DNA from: an uncultured Alphaproteobacteria bacterium
Lineage (GTDB): Bacteria > Pseudomonadota > Alphaproteobacteria > Rhizobiales > Hyphomicrobiaceae
Assembly (NCBI GenBank): GCA_937950105.1
Contig: CALFEM010000436.1
Span: forward strand, 1 to 7,017
Direction: 5' to 3'
Length of the DNA stretch: 7,017 nt
In this document: in pieces, positions 1 to 5,155 of the stretch
Numbering within the stretch: position 1 is the first letter of the stretch
Layout: every line of letters starts with the position of its first letter
The notes under the pieces: model-generated
What the model saw: the letters and a program-made list of their open reading frames with translations, nothing else
What the model was told of the DNA's origin: nothing
Databases searched by the model: none
Program-made: the position numbers and the translations under genes

Positions 1-548
1 ATGGCAGACAGCCCCGCCATTTCCTCGCCCATGAACGTGCGCGACGAAGCCGTGACGTTGTGCACGATCGAGATGTTTCCGGCGAGGAGATTGGAGAGCT
101 GCGCGAGAAACAAGGTTGGCCGCAGCGCGGTCGGCAGGATCTCCTTTGCGAGAACCTCGGTATCGTCGCGTGACGAGATGGCATCCAGCAGCTTGGCATC
201 GACGGTGGTATCGCGCTCTCCGCTGCCGGCCGCAACCACGAGATGCGTGCGGGCGAGCAGGGCCGCATCGCCCTTGATGCCCGCATCATCGAGTGCAAGA
301 CCAGCAGCGTAGACACCGATCCGCTGCCACGGCTCCATCTGGCGCAGGTCCGACTTCTTCGGGATTTGACGGCCCATGTCGACCGACGCCAGCGGATGGA
401 TCGGATAGGGAGCGAAGGCGTGCTCGTCATAGAGCCTTGGTGCGTCCGGCGCATCGAAAGCGGCCAGGTGCGCATCGACGCCCTCGCCAGCGGCACTGAG
501 GAGACCCACACCCGTCACCCAGACATCGTTCGGCGTCGTAGCCGTCAT
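1..548 (-). CDS. Second Cys-less ketosynthase-like (chain-length-factor-like) protein, C-terminus off the window
   Basis: The visible 182 residues are the N-terminal half of a FabF-fold condensing enzyme and run off the left edge in frame. Residues 9-14 read DVWVTG and the protein shares long blocks with the gene at 2963-4210: HPLA, WQR.GV.AAGLAL, LVVAAG.GERD, LRPTL, LSNLLAGNI and SSRT..GEE.AGLSA, about half identical by eye. The nucleophile block that is TACAS in active ketosynthases reads TASSR here, putting Ser168 where the catalytic Cys should be, so it probably does not condense on its own. Inference: it is a partner subunit for the intact ketosynthase at 1683-2963, setting chain length or substrate. 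I chose ATG 548 because GAGGG lies 8 bases upstream and the protein then starts like its paralogue. An in-frame ATG at 563 overlaps the stop of the dehydrogenase gene (ATGA) and would add five residues. The catalytic His region lies outside the window. Confidence 0.85.
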   Translation of the reverse strand, partial: MTATTPNDVWVTGVGLLSAAGEGVDAHLAAFDAPDAPRLYDEHAFAPYPIHPLASVDMGRQIPKKSDLRQMEPWQRIGVYAAGLALDDAGIKGDAALLARTHLVVAAGSGERDTTVDAKLLDAISSRDDTEVLAKEILPTALRPTLFLAQLSNLLAGNISIVHNVTASSRTFMGEEMAGLSA

Positions 549-556
549 TGTGCTGT

Positions 557-561
557 CCCTC
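557..561 (-). promoter_or_regulatory. Ribosome binding site deciding the 548 start
   Basis: GAGGG on the minus strand sits 8 bases before ATG 548 and overlaps the last codons of the preceding dehydrogenase gene, whose TGA is at 562-560. This favours ATG 548 over the overlapping ATG at 563, for which the coupling would be purely by stop-start overlap. Confidence 0.5.
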
Positions 562-1651
562 ATAGCGCCACGATGATCTTGCCGAACACCTGGCGGCTTT
601 CGAGCCGTTCGAGGCCGCGTTCGAGATCGTCGAGGCCGATCACCGTATCGATGACCGGCTTGACACTTCCGGCCGCGAGCTTCTGCATGGCGGAGCGCAT
701 GTTTTCCCGCGTGCAGCCGAAGCTGCCGATGAGGCGCAGTTGCTGCTGGTAGAGCAGATTGAGGTTCGTCTCGGCCACGATGCCCGTCGTCGAACCGCAG
801 GTGACCAGACGTCCGCCGCGTTTCATGGACAGCAGACTGCCCCGCCAGGTCGCGGGGCCGACATGCTCGAATACGACATCGACGCCCTTGCGCCCCGTGA
901 TCTTGCGTACGCGCCCCTCGAAGCGCTCTCTGGTATAGTTGATGGCGTGGTCCGCCCCGAGGCGCAGGGCCATCTCCGCCTTCTCGTCGCTGCCAACCGT
1001 CGTGATGACGTTCGCGCCGATGCTCTTGGCGAGCTGGATCGCAGCCGAGCCGATGCCGCTGCCGCCCGCGTGAACGAGAACGGTCTCGCCGCTCCTGAGG
1101 CGTGCGTTCTCGAACAGCATGTGTTCGACCGTGCCGATGGTGACCGGGACGAGCGCCGCGGACATCGCGTCGATCCCGGCCGGTGCCTTGATCGCCAGGC
1201 GAGCCGGGACGTTCAGGGCACCGCGCAGAAACCCGTCGATGTGGAAGCCGTAGATGCTGTCCATCGTCTCGCAGAAGTTGTCGCGGCCATCCAGACAGGC
1301 CGCACATGCGCCGCAGGTGCGTGCGCCATAGAGGGCCACGATGTCGCCCGGCTTCAGGTCGCGCACCGCGAGGCCCACCGCCGTCACCTCGCCCGCCGCC
1401 TCCGCTCCCGCCACGATCGGCAGCGAGCGCTTGGCGAACGCCATGCCGCGCCAGCCCCAGACATCGATGTGGTTCAAGGCGACCGCACGGATCGCGACCT
1501 GCACTTCATCCGGCGCGGGTGGCGGCGGCGCCGGTATCTCCTGCACGACGATGCCGCGCTCCTTGACGACGAGACCCGCCCGCACGACACCTCGCGACTC
1601 CTTGCGTCCGCCTCCGCAAGAGCCACAGCAGCAATCGTTGTCCTCGTACAT
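560..1651 (-). CDS. MDR-family (zinc-type) dehydrogenase of the acpXL locus, probable enoyl reductase
   Basis: A 363-residue medium-chain dehydrogenase. The segment ALNHIDVWGWRGMAFAKR (58-75) is typical, as I recall it, of the Adh2XL-type dehydrogenases that follow fabF1 in rhizobial acpXL loci. A structural-zinc lobe CX2CX2CX7C is present (Cys113, 116, 119, 127), and the nucleotide-binding loop HAGGSGIGSAAI spans 194-205. The usual catalytic-zinc ligands are absent: Asn60 stands where the first Cys is expected and Ala83 replaces the His of the GHE motif. That loss, plus the neighbours, makes an NAD(P)H-dependent enoyl-ACP reductase more likely than an alcohol dehydrogenase; this is inference. 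Residues 1-22 form a Cys-rich extension (Cys7, 8, 9, 12). The family start as I remember it (MRA...) aligns with a GTG at 1585 instead. ATG 1651 was kept because AAGGAG lies 9 bases upstream. The gene begins 31 bases after the ketosynthase stop; its stop overlaps ATG 563 by 3 bases. Confidence 0.88.
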   Translation of the reverse strand: MYEDNDCCCGSCGGGRKESRGVVRAGLVVKERGIVVQEIPAPPPPAPDEVQVAIRAVALNHIDVWGWRGMAFAKRSLPIVAGAEAAGEVTAVGLAVRDLKPGDIVALYGARTCGACAACLDGRDNFCETMDSIYGFHIDGFLRGALNVPARLAIKAPAGIDAMSAALVPVTIGTVEHMLFENARLRSGETVLVHAGGSGIGSAAIQLAKSIGANVITTVGSDEKAEMALRLGADHAINYTRERFEGRVRKITGRKGVDVVFEHVGPATWRGSLLSMKRGGRLVTCGSTTGIVAETNLNLLYQQQLRLIGSFGCTRENMRSAMQKLAAGSVKPVIDTVIGLDDLERGLERLESRQVFGKIIVAL

Positions 1652-1660
1652 CGCGTGAAG

Positions 1661-1666
1661 CTCCTT
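1661..1666 (-). promoter_or_regulatory. Strong ribosome binding site for the dehydrogenase gene
   Basis: AAGGAG on the minus strand, 9 bases before ATG 1651. It supports translation of the Cys-rich N-terminal segment. A second AAGGAG at 1603-1598, inside the reading frame, lies 12 bases before GTG 1585, so an internal shorter start is also possible. Confidence 0.6.
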
Positions 1667-1682
1667 GCTGTCAATCGGCGAG

Positions 1683-2963
1683 CTACGGCTCTCCGGCGAG
1701 AACCAGGCAGACGTTCTGTCCTCCGAACCCGAAGGAGTTGGAAAGGACCGTGCGGACCTGTGCTGCGCGCCCCGTATTGGCCACGACATCGAGATGAAGG
1801 TCCGGATCGGGATCGTTGTGATTGATCGTCGGAGGGATGACGCCATTGCCGATTGTCAGGAAGGCAATGACGGCCTCGACCGCGCCGGCCGCGATCAACG
1901 TATGGCCGAGTTGCGACTTGTTCGATGTCACGGGAACCTCGGCCAGACGACTGCCGAGTACGGCAGCGAGCGAGAGCGCTTCCATCTTGTCGTTCTCGGG
2001 TGTGCTCGTGCCATGCGCGTTGACATGATCGATCTCTTCGGGCGTCGCGTCCGCATCTCGAAGGGCCTTGGAGATCGCACCGATCATGGCGGAGCCATCG
2101 GGTTTGGAACGGGTGCGGTGAAAGCTGTCGGCCTTCTCGCCGGCCCCGCGGACAACCCCGAGGATGGCGGCGCCACGGGCCTTCGCGTGGGCGTACGTCT
2201 CGAGGACCAGGGCGCCTGCGCCCTCGGCGATCACGAAGCCGTCGCGCGATCGCGTGAACGGGCGCGACGCCTGCTCGGGCGCATCGTTGCGGGTCGACAG
2301 GGCGGACAATAGCGAGAAGCGGATCAGACCTTCCGGATGAACAGTGGCATCCGTGCCGACGCACAGCGCCGCTTCAGCATCGCCCCGCCGCAGCCGCTCG
2401 GCGGCCATCTGGAGGGTGCTTGCCCCCGACGCGCAAGCTGTGCAGATCGACAGCGGTTCCCCGGTCGTGCCGAAGTGGTTCTGCACGGCATCGGCGATGC
2501 TGGCGAACTCGATGTGGCGAGCGAGTTCACTGAACGTGCCGGATCGGGCTGCGCCCAGGAGCCGCTCATACCCACTCTTGTCGCGCCCCGCGGCGGCCTC
2601 GTAGAGCTTGCGAAGCTGAGGCCATTCCAGTTCGGAGGGAGGCGTCGCGATCAGCAGAGGGCCGGGAAAGCGCCCCGGCGATCCGATGCCGGCTTGCGTG
2701 ATCGCCTCGTCGGCTGCCGCCTCGGCGATCGCGAGCGAGAGTGCAAAGGCCGAATAGGTGGAACTGGCAGCGGCTTCGATCGTACCGGCGATGGTCGTTC
2801 TGAGGCCGTCGGTTGGAAATCGAGTGATCGGGGTGACGCCCGAATGTCCTGCGATCAGCCGCGACCAGTTTTGTGACTTGCCCCAACCGAGAGAGGTGAC
2901 GAGCCCCATTCCGGTCACGACGATGACCGGCCGTCCTTGCCTGTCGGTCAGAGCGCGGGTCAT
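1683..2963 (-). CDS. fabF: Beta-ketoacyl-ACP synthase II type, catalytically intact (FabF1XL-like)
   Basis: A 426-residue condensing enzyme that would extend the acyl chain on the AcpXL-type carrier by decarboxylative Claisen condensation with malonyl-ACP in the cytoplasm. All key residues of the FabF family are visible: nucleophile Cys177 in TACASG, His317 in VNAHGTST, Lys349 and His354 in SNKSQLGH, and the C-terminal Gly-rich loop SNSFGFGGQN (408-417). These correspond to Cys163, His303, Lys335 and His340 of E. coli FabF. The length is close to rhizobial FabF1XL, slightly longer than housekeeping FabF. ATG 2963 overlaps the stop of the upstream Cys-less paralogue by one base (TGATG) and has AAGGGG 7 bases upstream; the frame continues upstream to 3038 but without family similarity. 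Together with the adjacent Cys-less gene it forms a KS/chain-length-factor-like pair. Placement beside acpXL argues against this being the housekeeping fabF. Confidence 0.93.
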   Translation of the reverse strand: MTRALTDRQGRPVIVVTGMGLVTSLGWGKSQNWSRLIAGHSGVTPITRFPTDGLRTTIAGTIEAAASSTYSAFALSLAIAEAAADEAITQAGIGSPGRFPGPLLIATPPSELEWPQLRKLYEAAAGRDKSGYERLLGAARSGTFSELARHIEFASIADAVQNHFGTTGEPLSICTACASGASTLQMAAERLRRGDAEAALCVGTDATVHPEGLIRFSLLSALSTRNDAPEQASRPFTRSRDGFVIAEGAGALVLETYAHAKARGAAILGVVRGAGEKADSFHRTRSKPDGSAMIGAISKALRDADATPEEIDHVNAHGTSTPENDKMEALSLAAVLGSRLAEVPVTSNKSQLGHTLIAAGAVEAVIAFLTIGNGVIPPTINHNDPDPDLHLDVVANTGRAAQVRTVLSNSFGFGGQNVCLVLAGEP

Positions 2964-4210
2964 CACACTGCCCCTTCCGCTGCGGCACTGACACGTTCGA
3001 CGATCGCCAGTCCCTCGCCACGCCAGTGACCGACGCACGTGACGAGGATGCTGTCAGGAACGCTCTCGATCGGTTGCTCGATGTCGGAACTTTCAAACGG
3101 AGGATAGAAGGCCGAGCGATGCAATGCGAGGCAGGCGAGCGCTACGCCGAGCGGGAAATGTGCCTCGACGGCGTGACCGAGGGCGGTGCCGTAGGCGCGC
3201 AGTCCGGTCGCCGACCGCTCAGAGCCGATACTTCGCAGAAACGCCAACTCCTCGCTCGTCGCCGGCTCGACGCCGCTTGCACCGGACAGCATTGCGAACG
3301 GGGCGCGGCTGCCGGCGAAGCCGATGCTTTCGAGAACGCCGGCAAGTGACGTCTGGATGTCGCCCTTCGCCTCCCGCCGCGCGCGGTTCGCGCCTATGCC
3401 TGCCAGTCTCGCGTAGGGCTTTGCGCCCCTGGCCTCGGCATGGGGCGCAGCTTCGAGCACAACGAACGCCGCCGCGCTGCCGAGCACGAATCCACCGCCC
3501 GCTTCGGCACGTTGCCAAACCGGAACGAACGGCTGCTGCCACAGATTGCCGCCGAGTTCGCAGCCGAGCAGAATGTCGTGGCGCTCGGCATTGAGCGAAC
3601 CGCCCACGAGCACCATCGTCGCGTCACCGGTCTCGATCCGCCGTGCCGCATCCTCGAAGGCCGAGAGCCCCGCGATCTCCTCGCCCTTCAGCGTCCGCGA
3701 GGACCCCGTGACCTTGAGAACGATCTGGATGTTGCCAGCGAGCAGGTTGGACAACTCGCCGAGATAGAGCGTCGGACGCAATCCTGCCATCAAAGTCGCA
3801 TTGAGCGCACTGCCAGCCTCATCCGCAGACCGCTCGGCAAGCGATGCCAGAATGCGGCTGTCGAGCGCTTCGTCACGCTCGCCGTTTCCTGCAGCGACGA
3901 CCAGTTCCGTGCGGTCGAGCAGTGGCTCGTTGCCGAGGACGCCCGCGTCCTCCAGAGCAAGCCCTGCGGCATGCACGCCCTGGCGCTGCCACATGCCCAT
4001 CTGCTTCTGATCCGCCTTGCTCGGGATCAGGCGGTTGACATTGAGGCCATCGGCGAGCGGATGCACGCAGTACGGCGGGAAACGATCAACGTCGATGCGA
4101 GGTACCGTCACGCCAGCTGACGACAGGGCGCTCCAATGCGCCTCGGTGCCCTCGCCGAGAGACGATACGAGGCCGATGCCCGTCACCCATACGTCCACGG
4201 CGTCCGCCAT
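2963..4210 (-). CDS. Cys-less ketosynthase-like protein, chain-length-factor-like partner (FabF2XL position)
   Basis: A full-length 415-residue FabF-fold protein. It keeps the fold markers DVWVTGIGLVSSLGEG (6-21), LSNLLAGN (153-160) and LVGGS (201-205). The active-site positions are changed: Ser170 replaces the nucleophilic Cys (TGSSR for TACAS), the NAHGTST block reads SGASGVE so the first His becomes Ala311, and the Lys of NKSQLGH becomes Gly341, while the second His is kept (His346). By comparison with the KS-alpha/KS-beta pairs of type II polyketide synthases, this is probably a non-condensing partner of the KS encoded directly downstream. I recall that one member of the rhizobial FabF1/F2XL pair also reads VTGSSRT here, so the loss is likely old and functional rather than decay. 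Start ATG 4210 follows GAGG by 6 bases; an in-frame ATG at 4222 overlaps the FabZ stop as ATGA and would add MRRG. Confidence 0.88.
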   Translation of the reverse strand: MADAVDVWVTGIGLVSSLGEGTEAHWSALSSAGVTVPRIDVDRFPPYCVHPLADGLNVNRLIPSKADQKQMGMWQRQGVHAAGLALEDAGVLGNEPLLDRTELVVAAGNGERDEALDSRILASLAERSADEAGSALNATLMAGLRPTLYLGELSNLLAGNIQIVLKVTGSSRTLKGEEIAGLSAFEDAARRIETGDATMVLVGGSLNAERHDILLGCELGGNLWQQPFVPVWQRAEAGGGFVLGSAAAFVVLEAAPHAEARGAKPYARLAGIGANRARREAKGDIQTSLAGVLESIGFAGSRAPFAMLSGASGVEPATSEELAFLRSIGSERSATGLRAYGTALGHAVEAHFPLGVALACLALHRSAFYPPFESSDIEQPIESVPDSILVTCVGHWRGEGLAIVERVSAAAEGAV

Positions 4211-4218
4211 TCCGCGCC

Positions 4219-4680
4219 TCATGCCTCCCCGAGAAAGCCGAGACGCCGGCCTTCGTTGCGGACATGCTCCTCGAGCGCGGAGACGGGGAACGGTACCAGC
4301 CTGAGCATCAGTTGAGCATCGGCCACAACTTCACCACCGCGGGAAATCTGGGCCTGCGTCACCGCATATCCGGAGCCGTCGTGGATCCGGCGCGCCGAGA
4401 TGTCGAGCCGGTCGCCCGGCACTACGAACGCGCGGAAGCTGGCCTGCTTGGCACTGGCCAGGAAGGGCATACGCTTGAAGCCATCCAGGGCCAGCAACAG
4501 GTAGCCGGACGCCTGAGCCATGGTCTCGAGCAGGAGCACGCCAGGGACGAGTGCATGCCCAGGGAAATGGCCGTCGAACACCGGGCTCGCGTCGGGCACT
4601 TCACTGCCGGCGCGAATGAGCATTGCCTCCCGATCGATCTCGTCGACACGATCGAGCATCTGGAAGTATTCGAGACGCAT
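4219..4680 (-). CDS. fabZ: 3-hydroxyacyl-ACP dehydratase, FabZ type (FabZXL-like)
   Basis: A 153-residue single hot-dog-fold dehydratase that removes water from 3-hydroxyacyl-ACP to give trans-2-enoyl-ACP. The signature FDGHFPGHALVPGVLLLETM spans 35-54 and carries the catalytic His38 and Glu52, spaced 14 apart as in characterised FabZ enzymes. The opening MRLEYFQMLDRVDEID and the segment LLETMAQASG resemble, from memory, the FabZ of acpXL loci rather than housekeeping FabZ. An in-frame stop lies 15 bases upstream (the carrier protein's own TGA is in this frame), so ATG 4680 is the only ATG start available. The site before it is weak: GCAGG directly abuts the ATG, which suggests translation by coupling to termination of the carrier gene 15 bases upstream. 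Its stop overlaps an ATG of the following ketosynthase-like gene. Confidence 0.93.
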   Translation of the reverse strand: MRLEYFQMLDRVDEIDREAMLIRAGSEVPDASPVFDGHFPGHALVPGVLLLETMAQASGYLLLALDGFKRMPFLASAKQASFRAFVVPGDRLDISARRIHDGSGYAVTQAQISRGGEVVADAQLMLRLVPFPVSALEEHVRNEGRRLGFLGEA

Positions 4681-4695
4681 CCTGCAATTTGCCGT

Positions 4696-4980
4696 TCAGG
4701 CCGCAACCGGCTTTGCAACCAGTGCATCGATGTGGCGGCACAGGTTGCCCAACACGAAGTACTCCGCCGAATCCTGACCGCCCTGGTTCACGTTCTGCAT
4801 CCAGTCCTCGATCGGCATCTGAATGTTGAAACGCTGATCAATCTCGAAGGCGATGTCGAGGAACGCGAGACTGTCGACACCCAGGTCCTTCATGATGTGA
4901 CTGTCGGGATTGATACTCTCGCGTGCAATGTCGCTGGTTTCGGCGATGATGTCGGCGACAGTCTCGAACGTCGATGCCAT
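4696..4980 (-). CDS. acpXL: Specialised acyl carrier protein, AcpXL type
   Basis: A 94-residue acidic carrier protein. The phosphopantetheine attachment Ser37 sits in DLGVDSLAFLDIAFEID (32-48). The N-terminus (F..VADIIAETSDI), the segment MPIEDWMQNVN (55-65) and the C-terminal SAEYFVLGNLC (71-81) are hallmarks of AcpXL, which carries the 27-hydroxyoctacosanoyl-type chain for lipid A in rhizobia; ordinary AcpP is about 78 residues and lacks this W-containing segment and tail. It is the first gene of the leftward operon. ATG 4980 has GGAG 9 bases upstream. Its sequence departs from the common AcpXL consensus as I remember it at several positions (for example SLAFLDIAFEIDQRF rather than SLDFLDIVFAIDK.F), so it may be a second paralogue or a divergent lineage; that is a recollection, not a measured distance. 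Confidence 0.9.
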   Translation of the reverse strand: MASTFETVADIIAETSDIARESINPDSHIMKDLGVDSLAFLDIAFEIDQRFNIQMPIEDWMQNVNQGGQDSAEYFVLGNLCRHIDALVAKPVAA

Positions 4981-4989
4981 GTGTTGGAT

Positions 4990-5014
4990 CTCCGTGGAAG
5001 TTCTGCGGACTTCC
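4990..5014 (-). promoter_or_regulatory. Inverted repeat abutting the acpXL ribosome binding site
   Basis: Plus-strand bases 4996-5014 read GGAAGT, seven bases, ACTTCC: perfect 6-base arms that can extend by one G-T pair to a 7-base stem with a 5-base loop. On the acpXL transcript this hairpin ends two bases before the GGAG site (4993-4990), which lies 9 bases before ATG 4980. It could be an operator or a structure tuning translation of acpXL. A 6-base arm can arise by chance, so the call is tentative. Confidence 0.3.
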
Positions 5015-5110
5015 CCTCGCCTATCAACGGAACGGCACTGACCTCTTTACTCAAGTCAAGCAGCCGGGAACCTGACCGGTTTAGTCCCAGACGAGTTGCT
5101 TTTACGGTGA

Positions 5111-5155
5111 AAAGGAGATGGCCTTCCGGCAACGGCCGGACGGCGATGGTGCGTT
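5111..5155 (+). promoter_or_regulatory. Leader of the MaoC-SDR gene: misplaced Shine-Dalgarno and small hairpin
   Basis: AAAGGAG at 5111-5117 is a very good Shine-Dalgarno sequence but lies 38 bases before ATG 5156 and directly against an ATG at 5118 that opens a 47-codon frame ending at 5261. Between them, TCCGGC (5125-5130) and GCCGGA (5135-5140) form a perfect 6-base-pair stem with an AACG loop. No good site lies within 15 bases of ATG 5156. The arrangement could be a control element or simply a weak start. Confidence 0.25.

Larger units (their letters stand above)
4981..5155. promoter_or_regulatory. Divergent intergenic region between acpXL and the MaoC-SDR gene
   Basis: This 175-base gap is the only non-coding stretch over 35 bases and must hold the promoters of both the leftward and rightward genes, since they start on either side. 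It is visibly richer in A and T than the flanking genes around 5041-5115. Visible elements: an inverted repeat at 4996-5014, an imperfect dyad at 5066-5088 (GGGAACC ... GGTTTAGTCCC), a 6-base-pair hairpin at 5125-5140, and TTGACT on the minus strand at 5059-5054. I see no good -10 at normal distance from that TTGACT, so no promoter is called. Both operons could be co-regulated from here. Confidence 0.6.

Noticed and set aside
740..1825. 361-codon open frame on the plus strand, opposite the dehydrogenase gene
   Set aside because: Arg/Ala/Asp-rich translation with no motifs, wholly antisense to a well-identified gene; a typical GC-rich shadow frame.
2963..4210. The Cys-less KS as a decaying pseudogene
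   Set aside because: The frame is full length and uninterrupted, the fold motifs are intact, and the paralogue at the left edge shows the same Ser replacement, which points to function.
1683..4980. Aryl polyene or actinobacterial type II polyketide cluster
   Set aside because: The combination of ACP, DH, KS and CLF-like genes is suggestive, but the carrier, FabZ and dehydrogenase all carry AcpXL-locus family marks, and no aromatase, cyclase or aryl polyene ligase is seen.
5054..5059. TTGACT on the minus strand as a -35 box for acpXL
   Set aside because: At 16 to 18 bases downstream there is only GC-rich sequence; the nearest TTGATA is about 26 bases away, too far for a standard promoter.
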